Source: Synchiropus splendidus (lineage: Eukaryota > Chordata > Actinopteri > Syngnathiformes > Callionymidae). Taken from it: a stretch of 64,000 bases of DNA. The stretch's first letter is position 1, and each line of letters opens with the position of its first letter. The stretch is taken from assembly GCF_027744825.2 (NCBI RefSeq), contig NC_071351.1, positions 18,675,001-18,739,000 on the forward strand, given 5' to 3'. Under the pieces are notes generated by a model, which searched no databases, was not told where the DNA came from, and worked only from the letters and a program-made list of their open reading frames with translations. Below are positions 50,101 to 63,918 of the stretch, piece by piece. Both the position numbers and the translations under genes were made by a program.

Positions 50101-50760
50101 CGGAACGCCAAACATAAAAGTGTTGATAACTTTCGAAAAACACTTCAGACAGCTTAGATTTGATGTGCAACTACTAGAAAGACCCTTTCTGCTATAGTGG
50201 GAGGTTAAAATTTCATGTTCTGAAGCTTCCCTGAAAAGTTATGGCACAATGCACAAAAACGCTTTTCAGCCTGAGATAAGGTGGGTTTCGGAACGCCAAA
50301 CATAAAAGTGTTGATAACTTTGGAAAAACACTTCAGACAGTTTAGATTTGATGTGCAACTACTAGAAAGACCCTTTCTGCTATAGTGGGAGGTTAAAATT
50401 TCATGTTCTGAAGCTTCCCTGAAAAGTTATGGCACAATGCACAAAAACGCTTTTCAGCCTGAGATAAGGTGGGTTTCGGAACGCCAAACATAAAAGTGTT
50501 GATAACTTTCGAAAAACACTTCAGAGAGCTTAGATTTGATGTGCACCTACTAGAAAGACCCTTTCTGCTATAGTGGGAGGTTAAAATTTCATGTTCTGAA
50601 GCTTCCCTGAAAAGTTATGGCACAATGCGTAAAAACGCTTTTCAGCCTGAGATAAGGTGGGTTTCGGAACGCCAAACATAAAAGTGTTGATAACTTTGGA
50701 AAAACACTTCAGACAGTTTAGATTTGATGTGCAACTACTAGAAAGACCCTTTCTGCTATA
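47189..50760. repeat. 19-monomer block R, copy 2
   Basis: Copy of 41549-45120, one 30-monomer period later. It has a private A at 49876 (atgagtaa), changing one base of the GT site context. After this block the two periods diverge: 45121 is class e, while 50761 is class C. Confidence 0.92.
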
Positions 50761-53580
50761 GTGGGAGGTTAAAATTTCATGTTCTGAAGCTTTCCTGAAA
50801 AGTTATGGCACAATGCACAAAAACGCTTTTCAGCCTGAGATAAGGTGGGTTTCGGAACGCCAAACATAAAAGTGTTGATAACTTTTGAAAAACACTTCAG
50901 ACAGCTTAGATTTGATGTGCAACTACTAGAAAGACCCTTTCTGCTATAGTGGGAGGTTAAAATTTCATGTTCTGAAGCTTCCCTGAAAAGTTATGGCACA
51001 ATGCACAAAAACGCTTTTCAGCCTGAGATAAGGTGGGTTTCGGAACGCCAAACATAAAAGTGTTGATAACTTTGGAAAAACACTTCAGACAGTTTAGATT
51101 TGATGTGCAACTACTAGAAAGACCCTTTCTGCTATAGTGGGAGGTTAAAATTTCATGTTCTGAAGCTTCCCTGAAAAGTTATGGCACAATGCACAAAAAC
51201 GCTTTTCAGCCTGAGATAAGGTGGGTTTCGGAACGCCAAACATAAAAGTGTTGATAACTTTGGAAAAACACTTCAGACAGTTTAGATTTGATGTGCAACT
51301 ACTAGAAAGACCCTTTCTGCTATAGTGGGAGGTTAAAATTTCATGTTCTGAAGCTTCCCTGAAAAGTTATGGCACAATGCACAAAAACGCTTTTCAGCCT
51401 GAGATAAGGTGGGTTTCGGAACGCCAAACATAAAAGTGTTGATAACTTTGGAAAAACACTTCAGACAGTTTAGATTTGATGTGCAACTACTAGAAAGACC
51501 CTTTCTGCTATAGTGGGAGGTTAAAATTTCATGTTCTGAAGCTTCCCTGAAAAGTTATGGCACAATGCACAAAAACGCTTTTCAGCCTGAGATAAGGTGG
51601 GTTTCGGAACGCCAAACATAAAAGTGTTGATAACTTTCGAAAAACACTTCAGAGAGCTTAGATTTGATGTGCACCTACTAGAAAGACCCTTTCTGCTATA
51701 GTGGGAGGTTAAAATTTCATGTTCTGAAGCTTCCCTGAAAAGTTATGGCACAATGCGTAAAAACGCTTTTCAGCCTGAGATAAGGTGGGTTTCGGAACGC
51801 CAAACATAAAAGTGTTGATAACTTTGGAAAAACACTTCAGACAGTTTAGATTTGATGTGCAACTACTAGAAAGACCCTTTCTGCTATAGTGGGAGGTTAA
51901 AATTTCATGTTCTGAAGCTTTCCTGAAAAGTTATGGCACAATGCACAAAAACGCTTTTCAGCCTGAGATAAGGTGGGTTTCGGAACGCCAAACATAAAAG
52001 TGTTGATAACTTTTGAAAAACACTTCAGACAGCTTAGATTTGATGTGCAACTACTAGAAAGACCCTTTCTGCTATAGTGGGAGGTTAAAATTTCATGTTC
52101 TGAAGCTTCCCTGAAAAGTTATGGCACAATGCACAAAAACGCTTTTCAGCCTGAGATAAGGTGGGTTTCGGAACGCCAAACATAAAAGTGTTGATCACTT
52201 TGGAAAAACACTTCAGACAGTTTAGATTTGATGTGCAACTACTAGAAAGACCCTTTCTGCTATAGTGGGAGGTTAAAATTTCATGTTCTGAAGCTTCCCT
52301 GAAAAGTTATGGCACAATGCACAAAAACGCTTTTCAGCCTGAGATAAGGTGGGTTTCGGAACGCCAAACATAAAAGTGTTGATAACTTTGGAAAAACACT
52401 TCAGACAGTTTAGATTTGATGTGCAACTACTAGAAAGACCCTTTCTGCTATAGTGGGAGGTTAAAATTTCATGTTCTGAAGCTTCCCTGAAAAGTTATGG
52501 CACAATGCACAAAAACGCTTTTCAGCCTGAGATAAGGTGGGTTTCGGAACGCCAAACATAAAAGTGTTGATAACTTTCGAAAAACACTTCAGAGAGCTTA
52601 GATTTGATGTGCACCTACTAGAAAGACCCTTTCTGCTATAGTGGGAGGTTAAAATTTCATGTTCTGAAGCTTCCCTGAAAAGTTATGGCACAATGCGTAA
52701 AAACGCTTTTCAGCCTGAGATAAGGTGGGTTTCGGAACGCCAAACATAAAAGTGTTGATAACTTTGGAAAAACACTTCAGACAGTTTAGATTTGATGTGC
52801 AACTACTAGAAAGACCCTTTCTGCTATAGTGGGAGGTTAAAATTTCATGTTCTGAAGCTTTCCTGAAAAGTTATGGCACAATGCACAAAAACGCTTTTCA
52901 GCCTGAGATAAGGTGGGTTTCGGAACGCCAAACATAAAAGTGTTGATAACTTTGGAAAAACACTTCAGACAGTTTAGATTTGATGTGCAACTACTAGAAA
53001 GACCCTTTCTGCTATAGTGGGAGGTTAAAATTTCATGTTCTGAAGCTTTCCTGAAAAGTTATGGCACAATGCACAAAAACGCTTTTCAGCCTGAGATAAG
53101 GTGGATTTCGGAACGCCAAACATAAAAGTGTTGATAACTTTTGAAAAACACTTCAGACAGCTTAGATTTGATGTGCAACTACTAGAAAGACCCTTTCTGC
53201 TATAGTGGGAGGTTAAAATTTCATGTTCTGAAGCTTCCCTGAAAAGTTATGGCACAATGCACAAAAACGCTTTTCAGCCTGAGATAAGGTGGGTTTCGGA
53301 ACGCCAAACATAAAAGTGTTGATAACTTTGGAAAAACACTTCAGACAGTTTAGATTTGATGTGCAACTACTAGAAAGACCCTTTCTGCTATAGTGGGAGG
53401 TTAAAATTTCATGTTCTGAAGCTTCCCTGAAAAGTTATGGCACAATGCGTAAAAACGCTACTCAGCCTGAGATAAGGTGGGTTTCGGAACGCCAAACATA
53501 AAAGTGTTGATAACTTTGGAAAAACACTTCAGACAGTTTAGATTTGATGTGCAACTACTAGAAAGACCCTTTCTGCTATA
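50761..53580. repeat. Segment between the two 30-mer families
   Basis: Fifteen monomers: C, D, D, D, E, B, C, D, D, E, B, d, C(89A), D, B. The phrase B, d, C(89A), D at 52641-53392 is the start of the 14-monomer cassette, cut off after four units and followed by a GT unit with tactcag at 53460. The break marks a deletion or recombination joint. Another private change is 52196 (gatcac). Confidence 0.72.
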
Positions 53581-56500
53581 GTGGGAGGTTAAAATTTCAT
53601 GTTCTGAAGCTTCCCTGAAAAGTTATGGCACAATGCGTAAAAACGCTTTTCAGCCTGAGATAAGGTGGGTTTCGGAACGCCAAACATAAAAGTGTTGATA
53701 ACTTTGGAAAAACACTTCAGACAGTTTAGATTTGATGTGCAACTACTAGAAAGACCCTTTCTGCTATAGTGGGAGGTTAAAATTTCATGTTCTGAAGCTT
53801 CCCTGAAAAGTTATGGCACAATGCACAAAAACGCTTTTCAGCCTGAGATAAGGTGGGTTTCGGAACGCCAAACATAAAAGTGTTAATAACTTTGGAAAAA
53901 CACTTCAGACAGTATAGATTTGATGTGCAACTACTAGAAAGACCCTTTCTGCTATAGTGGGAGGTTAAAATTTCATGTTCTGAAGCTTCCCTGAAAAGTT
54001 ATGGCACAATGCACAAAAACGCTTTTCAGCCTGAGATAAGGTGGGTTTCGGAACGCCAAACATAAAAGTGTTGATAACTTTCGAAAAACACTTCAGAGAG
54101 CTTAGATTTGATGTGCACCTACTAGAAAGACCCTTTCTGCTATAGTGGGAGGTTAAAATTTCATGTTCTGAAGCTTTCCTGAAAAGTTATGGCACAATGC
54201 ACAAAAACGCTTTTCAGCCTGAGATAAGGTGGGTTTCGGAACGCCAAACATAAAAGTGTTGATAACTTTTGAAAAACACTTCAGACAGCTTAGATTTGAT
54301 GTGCAACTACTAGAAAGACCCTTTCTGCAATAGTGGGAGGTTAAAATTTCATGTTCTGAAGCTTCCCTGAAAAGTTATGGCACAATGCACAAAAACGCTT
54401 TTCAGCCTGAGATAAGGTGGGTTTCGGAACGCCAAACATAAAAGTGTTGATAACTTTGGAAAAACACTTCAGACAGTTTAGATTTGATGTGCAACTACTA
54501 GAAAGACCCTTTCTGCTATAGTGGGAGGTTAAAATTCATGTTCTGAAGCTTCCCTGAAAAGTTATTGCACAATGCACAAAAACGCTTTTCAGCCTGAGAT
54601 AAGGTGGGTTTCGGAACGCCAAACATAAAAGTGTTGATAACTTTCGAAAAACACTTCAGAGAGCTTAGATTTGATGTGCACCTACTAGAAAGACCCTTTC
54701 TGCTATAGTGGGAGGTTAAAATTTCATGTTCTGAAGCTTCCCTGAAAAGTTATGGCACAATGCGTAAAAACGCTTTTCAGCCTGAGATAAGGTGGGTTTC
54801 GGAACGCCAAACATAAAAGTGTTGATAACTTTGGAAAAATACTTCAGACAGTTTAGATTTGATGTGCAACTACTAGAAAGACCCTTTCTGCTATAGTGGG
54901 AGGTTAAAATTTCATGTTCTGAAGCTTTCCTGAAAAGTTATGGCACAATGCACAAAAACGCTTTTCAGCCTGAGATAAGGTGGGTTTCGGAACGCCAAAC
55001 ATAAAAGTGTTGATAACTTTTGAAAAACACTTCAGACAGCTTAGATTTGATGTGCAACTACTAGAAAGACCCTTTCTGCTATAGTGGGAGGTTAAAATTT
55101 CATGTTCTGAAGCTTCCCTGAAAAGTTATGGCACAATGCACAAAAACGCTTTTCAGCCTGAGACAAGGTGGGTTTCGGAACGCCAAACATAAAAGTGTTG
55201 ATAACTTTGGAAAAACACTTCAGACAGTTTAGATTTGATGTGCAACTACTAGAAAGACCCTTTCTGCTATAGTGGGAGGTTAAAATTTCATGTTCTGAAG
55301 CTTCCCTGAAAAGTTATGGCACAATACACAAAAACGCTTTTCAGCCTGAGATAAGGTGGGTTTCGGAACGCCAAACATAAAAGTGTTGATAACTTTGGAA
55401 AAACACTTCAGACAGTTTAGATTTGATGTGCAACGACTAGAAAGACCCTTTCTGCTATAGTGGGAGGTTAAAATTTCATGTTCTGAAGCTTCCCTGAAAA
55501 GTTATGGCACAATGCACAAAAACGCTTTTCAGCCTGAGATAAGGTGGGTTTCGGAACGCCAAACATAAAAGTGTTGATAACTTTCGAAAAACACTTCAGA
55601 GAGCTTAGATTTGATGTGCACCTACTAGAAAGACCCTTTCTGCTATAGTGGGAGGTTAAAATTTCATGTTCTGAAGCTTTCCTGAAAAGTTATGGCACAA
55701 TGCACAAAAACGCTTTTCAGCCTGAGATAAGGTGGGTTTCGGAACGCCAAACATAAAAGTGTTGATAACTTTTGAAAAACACTTCAGACAGCTTAGATTT
55801 GATGTGCAACTACTAGAAAGACCCTTTCTGCTATAGTGGGAGGTTAAAATTTCATGTTCTGAAGCTTCCCTGAAAAGTTATGGCACAATGCACAAAAACG
55901 CTTTTCAGCCTGAGATAAGGTGGGTTTCGGAACGCCAAACATAAAAGTGTTGATAACTTTGGAAAAACACTTCAGACAGTTTAGATTTGATGTGCAACTA
56001 CTAGAAAGACCCTTTCTGCTATAGTGGGAGGTTAAAATTTCATGTTCTGAAGCTTCCCTGAAAAGTTATGGCACAATGCGTAAAAACGCTATTCAGCCTG
56101 AGATAAGGTGGGTTTCGGAACGCCAAACATAAAAGTGTTGATAACTTTGGAAAAACACTTCAGACAGTTTAGATTTGATGTGCAACTACTAGAAAGACCC
56201 TTTCTGCTATAGTGGGAGGTTAAAATTTCATGTTCTGAAGCTTCCCTGAAAAGTTATGGCACAATGCACAAAAACGCTTTTCAGCCTGAGATAAGGTGGG
56301 TTTCGGAACGCCAAACATAAAAGTGTTGATAACTTTCGAAAAACACTTCAGACAGCTTAGATTTGATGTGCACCTACTAGAAAGACCCTTTCTGCTATAG
56401 TGGGAGGTTAAAATTTCATGTTCTGAAGCTTCCCTGAAAAGTTATGGCACAATGCGTAAAAACGCTTTTCAGCCTGAGATAAGGTGGGTTTCGGAACGCC

Positions 56501-58361
56501 AAACATAAAAGTGTTGATAACTTTGGAAAAACACTTCAGACAGTTTAGATTTGATGTGCAACTACTAGAAAGACCCTTTCTGCTATAGTGGGAGGTTAAA
56601 ATTTCATGTTCTGAAGCTTCCCTGAAAAGTTATGGCACAATGCACAAAAACGCTTTTCAGCCTGAGATAAGGTGGGTTTCGGAACGCCAAACATAAAAGT
56701 GTTAATAACTTTGGAAAAACACTTCAGACAGTTTAGATTTGATGTGCAACTACTAGAAAGACCCTTTCTGCTATAGTGGGAGGTTAAAATTTCATGTTCT
56801 GAAGCTTCCCTGAAAAGTTATGGCACAATGCACAAAAACGCTTTTCAGCCTGAGATAAGGTGGGTTTCGGAACGCCAAACATAAAAGTGTTGATAACTTT
56901 GGAAAAACACTTCAGACAGTTTAGATTTGATGTGCAACTACTAGAAAGACCCTTTCTGCTATAGTGGGAGGTTAAAATTTCATGTTCTGAAGCTTCCCTG
57001 AAAAGTTATGGCACAATGCACAAAAACGCTTTTCAGCCTGAGATAAGGTGGGTTTCGGAACGCCAAACATAAAAGTGTTGATAACTTTCGAAAAACACTT
57101 CAGAGAGCTTAGATTTGATGTGCACCTACTAGAAAGACCCTTTCTGCTATAGTGGGAGGTTAAAATTTCATGTTCTGAAGCTTCCCTGAAAAGTTATGGC
57201 ACAATGCGTAAAAACGCTTTTCAGCCTGAGATAAGGTGGGTTTCGGAACGCCAAACATAAAAGTGTTGATAACTTTGGAAAAACACTTCAGACAGTTTAG
57301 ATTTGATGTGCAACTACTAGAAAGACCCTTTCTGCTATAGTGGGAGGTTAAAATTTCATGTTCTGAAGCTTTCCTGAAAAGTTATGGCACAATGCACAAA
57401 AACGCTTTTCAGCCTGAGATAAGGTGGGTTTCGGAACGCCAAACATAAAAGTGTTGATAACTTTGGAAAAACACTTCAGACAGTTTAGATTTGATGTGCA
57501 ACTACTAGAAAGACCCTTTCTGCTATAGTGGGAGGTTAAAATTTCATGTTCTGAAGCTTTCCTGAAAAGTTATGGCACAATGCACAAAAACGCTTTTCAG
57601 CCTGACATAAGGTGGATTTCGGAACGCCAAACATAAAAGTGTTGATAACTTTTGAAAAACACTTCAGACAGCTTAGATTTGATGTGCAACTACTAGAAAG
57701 ACCCTTTCTGCTATAGTGGGAGGTTAAAATTTCATGTTCTGAAGCTTCCCTGAAAAGTTATGGCACAATGCACAAAAACGCTTTTCAGCCTGAGATAAGG
57801 TGGGTTTCGGAACGCCAAACATAAAAGTGTTGATAACTTTGGAAAAACACTTCAGACAGTTTAGATTTGATGTGCAACTACTAGAAAGACCCTTTCTGCT
57901 ATAGTGGGAGGTTAAAATTTCATGTTCTGAAGCTTCCCTGAAAAGTTATGGCACAATGCACAAAAACGCTTTTCAGCCTGAGATAAGGTGGGTTTCGGAA
58001 CGCCAAACATAAAAGTGTTGATAACTTTGGAAAAACACTTCAGACAGTTTAGATTTGATGTGCAACTACTAGAAAGACCCTTTCTGCTATAGTGGGAGGT
58101 TAAAATTTCATGTTCTGAAGCTTCCCTGAAAAGTTATGGCACAATGCACAAAAACGCTTTTCAGCCTGAGATAAGGTGGGTTTCGGAACGCCAAACATAA
58201 AAGTGTTGATAACTTTGGAAAAACACTTCAGACAGTTTAGATTTGATGTGCAACTACTAGAAAGACCCTTTCTGCTATAGTGGGAGGTTAAAATTTCATG
58301 TTCTGAAGCTTCCCTGAAAAGTTATGGCACAATGCACAAAAACGCTTTTCAGCCTGAGATA
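53581..58361. repeat. 30-mer higher-order repeat S, copy 1
   Basis: Twenty-five complete monomers and part of a twenty-sixth: B, F(agtatag), E, C, D, E(1 bp deletion), B(134T), C, D, D(56A and 164G), E, C, D, B(tattcag), A, B, F, D, E, B, d, C(89A), D, D, D. The same order and rare markers follow one period later from 59220 to the window end. The offset is 5639 bp, 30 x 188 less the deleted base. I saw four differences: 54330, 55164 and 57606 here, and 59393 in the other copy. Confidence 0.94.
54521..54707 (+). repeat. 187 bp class E monomer (1 bp deletion)
   Basis: The T run after aaaa is one base short (aaaattcatg), and T replaces G at ttattgc. This is the first break in the 188 bp register. 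The identical altered unit is at 60160-60346, so the deletion happened once and was copied with block S. Confidence 0.95.
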
Positions 58362-59783
58362 AGGTGGGTTTCGGAACGCCAAACATAAAAGTGTTGATAA
58401 CTTTGGAAAAACACTTCAGACAGTTTAGATTTGATGTGCAACTACTAGAAAGACCCTTTCTGCTATAGTGGGAGGTTAAAATTTCATGTTCTGAAGCTTC
58501 CCTGAAAAGTTATGGCACAATGCACAAAAACGCTTTTCAGCCTGAGATAAGGTGGGTTTCGGAACGCCAAACATAAAAGTGTTGATAACTTTCGAAAAAC
58601 ACTTCAGAGAGCTTAGATTTGATGTGCACCTACTAGAAAGACCCTTTCTGCTATAGTGGGAGGTTAAAATTTCATGTTCTGAAGCTTCCCTGAAAAGTTA
58701 TGGCACAATGCACAAAAACGCTTTTCAGCCTGAGATAAGGTGGGTTTCGGAACGCCAAACATAAAAGTGTTGATAACTTTCGAAAAACACTTCAGAGAGC
58801 TTAGATTTGATGTGCACCTACTAGAAAGACCCTTTCTGCTATAGTGGGAGGTTAAAAATTCATGTTCTGAAGCTTTCCTGAAAAGTTATGGCACAATGCA
58901 CAAAAACGCTTTTCAGCCTGAGATAAGGTGGGTTTCGGAACGCCAAACATAAAAGTGTTGATAACTTTCGAAAAACACTTCAGAGAGCTTAGATTTGATG
59001 TGCACCTACTAGAAAGACCCTTTCTGCTATAGTGGGAGGTTAAAATTTCATGTTCTGAAGCTTCCCTGAAAAGTTATGGCACAATGCACAAAAACGCTTT
59101 TCAGCCTGAGATAAGGTGGGTTTCGGAACGCCAAACATAAAAGTGTTGATAACTTTCGAAAAACACTTCAGACAGCTTAGATTTGATGTGCACCTACTAG
59201 AAAGACCCTTTCTGCTATAGTGGGAGGTTAAAATTTCATGTTCTGAAGCTTCCCTGAAAAGTTATGGCACAATGCGTAAAAACGCTTTTCAGCCTGAGAT
59301 AAGGTGGGTTTCGGAACGCCAAACATAAAAGTGTTGATAACTTTGGAAAAACACTTCAGACAGTTTAGATTTGATGTGCAACTACTAGAAAGTCCCTTTC
59401 TGCTATAGTGGGAGGTTAAAATTTCATGTTCTGAAGCTTCCCTGAAAAGTTATGGCACAATGCACAAAAACGCTTTTCAGCCTGAGATAAGGTGGGTTTC
59501 GGAACGCCAAACATAAAAGTGTTAATAACTTTGGAAAAACACTTCAGACAGTATAGATTTGATGTGCAACTACTAGAAAGACCCTTTCTGCTATAGTGGG
59601 AGGTTAAAATTTCATGTTCTGAAGCTTCCCTGAAAAGTTATGGCACAATGCACAAAAACGCTTTTCAGCCTGAGATAAGGTGGGTTTCGGAACGCCAAAC
59701 ATAAAAGTGTTGATAACTTTCGAAAAACACTTCAGAGAGCTTAGATTTGATGTGCACCTACTAGAAAGACCCTTTCTGCTATA
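57152..59783. repeat. 14-monomer cassette, third full copy
   Basis: B, d, C(89A), D, D, D, D, E, E, e, A, B, F, E, the same order as 41549-44180 and 47189-49820. Further starts of the cassette are at 52641 (four units, interrupted) and 62791 (runs off the window). The d and C(89A) units are almost exclusive to this cassette. The e unit at 58844 has a private A (aaaaattcat). The cassette is the strongest higher-order signature of the right third. Confidence 0.9.
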
Positions 59784-60159
59784 GTGGGAGGTTAAAATTT
59801 CATGTTCTGAAGCTTTCCTGAAAAGTTATGGCACAATGCACAAAAACGCTTTTCAGCCTGAGATAAGGTGGGTTTCGGAACGCCAAACATAAAAGTGTTG
59901 ATAACTTTTGAAAAACACTTCAGACAGCTTAGATTTGATGTGCAACTACTAGAAAGACCCTTTCTGCTATAGTGGGAGGTTAAAATTTCATGTTCTGAAG
60001 CTTCCCTGAAAAGTTATGGCACAATGCACAAAAACGCTTTTCAGCCTGAGATAAGGTGGGTTTCGGAACGCCAAACATAAAAGTGTTGATAACTTTGGAA
60101 AAACACTTCAGACAGTTTAGATTTGATGTGCAACTACTAGAAAGACCCTTTCTGCTATA

Positions 60160-60346
60160 GTGGGAGGTTAAAATTCATGTTCTGAAGCTTCCCTGAAAAG
60201 TTATTGCACAATGCACAAAAACGCTTTTCAGCCTGAGATAAGGTGGGTTTCGGAACGCCAAACATAAAAGTGTTGATAACTTTCGAAAAACACTTCAGAG
60301 AGCTTAGATTTGATGTGCACCTACTAGAAAGACCCTTTCTGCTATA
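60160..60346 (+). repeat. 187 bp class E monomer, copied deletion
   Basis: Same one-base deletion and same ttattgc change as 54521-54707, in the same block position. These two are the only non-188 bp complete units implied by the register of the whole window. Confidence 0.95.
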
Positions 60347-63300
60347 GTGGGAGGTTAAAATTTCATGTTCTGAAGCTTCCCTGAAAAGTTATGGCACAAT
60401 GCGTAAAAACGCTTTTCAGCCTGAGATAAGGTGGGTTTCGGAACGCCAAACATAAAAGTGTTGATAACTTTGGAAAAATACTTCAGACAGTTTAGATTTG
60501 ATGTGCAACTACTAGAAAGACCCTTTCTGCTATAGTGGGAGGTTAAAATTTCATGTTCTGAAGCTTTCCTGAAAAGTTATGGCACAATGCACAAAAACGC
60601 TTTTCAGCCTGAGATAAGGTGGGTTTCGGAACGCCAAACATAAAAGTGTTGATAACTTTTGAAAAACACTTCAGACAGCTTAGATTTGATGTGCAACTAC
60701 TAGAAAGACCCTTTCTGCTATAGTGGGAGGTTAAAATTTCATGTTCTGAAGCTTCCCTGAAAAGTTATGGCACAATGCACAAAAACGCTTTTCAGCCTGA
60801 GATAAGGTGGGTTTCGGAACGCCAAACATAAAAGTGTTGATAACTTTGGAAAAACACTTCAGACAGTTTAGATTTGATGTGCAACTACTAGAAAGACCCT
60901 TTCTGCTATAGTGGGAGGTTAAAATTTCATGTTCTGAAGCTTCCCTGAAAAGTTATGGCACAATACACAAAAACGCTTTTCAGCCTGAGATAAGGTGGGT
61001 TTCGGAACGCCAAACATAAAAGTGTTGATAACTTTGGAAAAACACTTCAGACAGTTTAGATTTGATGTGCAACGACTAGAAAGACCCTTTCTGCTATAGT
61101 GGGAGGTTAAAATTTCATGTTCTGAAGCTTCCCTGAAAAGTTATGGCACAATGCACAAAAACGCTTTTCAGCCTGAGATAAGGTGGGTTTCGGAACGCCA
61201 AACATAAAAGTGTTGATAACTTTCGAAAAACACTTCAGAGAGCTTAGATTTGATGTGCACCTACTAGAAAGACCCTTTCTGCTATAGTGGGAGGTTAAAA
61301 TTTCATGTTCTGAAGCTTTCCTGAAAAGTTATGGCACAATGCACAAAAACGCTTTTCAGCCTGAGATAAGGTGGGTTTCGGAACGCCAAACATAAAAGTG
61401 TTGATAACTTTTGAAAAACACTTCAGACAGCTTAGATTTGATGTGCAACTACTAGAAAGACCCTTTCTGCTATAGTGGGAGGTTAAAATTTCATGTTCTG
61501 AAGCTTCCCTGAAAAGTTATGGCACAATGCACAAAAACGCTTTTCAGCCTGAGATAAGGTGGGTTTCGGAACGCCAAACATAAAAGTGTTGATAACTTTG
61601 GAAAAACACTTCAGACAGTTTAGATTTGATGTGCAACTACTAGAAAGACCCTTTCTGCTATAGTGGGAGGTTAAAATTTCATGTTCTGAAGCTTCCCTGA
61701 AAAGTTATGGCACAATGCGTAAAAACGCTATTCAGCCTGAGATAAGGTGGGTTTCGGAACGCCAAACATAAAAGTGTTGATAACTTTGGAAAAACACTTC
61801 AGACAGTTTAGATTTGATGTGCAACTACTAGAAAGACCCTTTCTGCTATAGTGGGAGGTTAAAATTTCATGTTCTGAAGCTTCCCTGAAAAGTTATGGCA
61901 CAATGCACAAAAACGCTTTTCAGCCTGAGATAAGGTGGGTTTCGGAACGCCAAACATAAAAGTGTTGATAACTTTCGAAAAACACTTCAGACAGCTTAGA
62001 TTTGATGTGCACCTACTAGAAAGACCCTTTCTGCTATAGTGGGAGGTTAAAATTTCATGTTCTGAAGCTTCCCTGAAAAGTTATGGCACAATGCGTAAAA
62101 ACGCTTTTCAGCCTGAGATAAGGTGGGTTTCGGAACGCCAAACATAAAAGTGTTGATAACTTTGGAAAAACACTTCAGACAGTTTAGATTTGATGTGCAA
62201 CTACTAGAAAGACCCTTTCTGCTATAGTGGGAGGTTAAAATTTCATGTTCTGAAGCTTCCCTGAAAAGTTATGGCACAATGCACAAAAACGCTTTTCAGC
62301 CTGAGATAAGGTGGGTTTCGGAACGCCAAACATAAAAGTGTTAATAACTTTGGAAAAACACTTCAGACAGTTTAGATTTGATGTGCAACTACTAGAAAGA
62401 CCCTTTCTGCTATAGTGGGAGGTTAAAATTTCATGTTCTGAAGCTTCCCTGAAAAGTTATGGCACAATGCACAAAAACGCTTTTCAGCCTGAGATAAGGT
62501 GGGTTTCGGAACGCCAAACATAAAAGTGTTGATAACTTTGGAAAAACACTTCAGACAGTTTAGATTTGATGTGCAACTACTAGAAAGACCCTTTCTGCTA
62601 TAGTGGGAGGTTAAAATTTCATGTTCTGAAGCTTCCCTGAAAAGTTATGGCACAATGCACAAAAACGCTTTTCAGCCTGAGATAAGGTGGGTTTCGGAAC
62701 GCCAAACATAAAAGTGTTGATAACTTTCGAAAAACACTTCAGAGAGCTTAGATTTGATGTGCACCTACTAGAAAGACCCTTTCTGCTATAGTGGGAGGTT
62801 AAAATTTCATGTTCTGAAGCTTCCCTGAAAAGTTATGGCACAATGCGTAAAAACGCTTTTCAGCCTGAGATAAGGTGGGTTTCGGAACGCCAAACATAAA
62901 AGTGTTGATAACTTTGGAAAAACACTTCAGACAGTTTAGATTTGATGTGCAACTACTAGAAAGACCCTTTCTGCTATAGTGGGAGGTTAAAATTTCATGT
63001 TCTGAAGCTTTCCTGAAAAGTTATGGCACAATGCACAAAAACGCTTTTCAGCCTGAGATAAGGTGGGTTTCGGAACGCCAAACATAAAAGTGTTGATAAC
63101 TTTGGAAAAACACTTCAGACAGTTTAGATTTGATGTGCAACTACTAGAAAGACCCTTTCTGCTATAGTGGGAGGTTAAAATTTCATGTTCTGAAGCTTTC
63201 CTGAAAAGTTATGGCACAATGCACAAAAACGCTTTTCAGCCTGAGATAAGGTGGATTTCGGAACGCCAAACATAAAAGTGTTGATAACTTTTGAAAAACA

Positions 63301-63918
63301 CTTCAGACAGCTTAGATTTGATGTGCAACTACTAGAAAGACCCTTTCTGCTATAGTGGGAGGTTAAAATTTCATGTTCTGAAGCTTCCCTGAAAAGTTAT
63401 GGCACAATGCACAAAAACGCTTTTCAGCCTGAGATAAGGTGGGTTTCGGAACGCCAAACATAAAAGTGTTGATAACTTTGGAAAAACACTTCAGACAGTT
63501 TAGATTTGATGTGCAACTACTAGAAAGACCCTTTCTGCTATAGTGGGAGGTTAAAATTTCATGTTCTGAAGCTTCCCTGAAAAGTTATGGCACAATGCAC
63601 AAAAACGCTTTTCAGCCTGAGATAAGGTGGGTTTCGGAACGCCAAACATAAAAGTGTTGATAACTTTGGAAAAACACTTCAGACAGTTTAGATTTGATGT
63701 GCAACTACTAGAAAGACCCTTTCTGCTATAGTGGGAGGTTAAAATTTCATGTTCTGAAGCTTCCCTGAAAAGTTATGGCACAATGCACAAAAACGCTTTT
63801 CAGCCTGAGATAAGGTGGGTTTCGGAACGCCAAACATAAAAGTGTTGATAACTTTGGAAAAACACTTCAGACAGTTTAGATTTGATGTGCAACTACTAGA
63901 AAGACCCTTTCTGCTATA

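Noticed and set aside
58844..59031. Second type of length change at aaaaattcat
   Set aside because: The unit is still 188 bp; this is a T-to-A substitution at unit position 15, not an indel.
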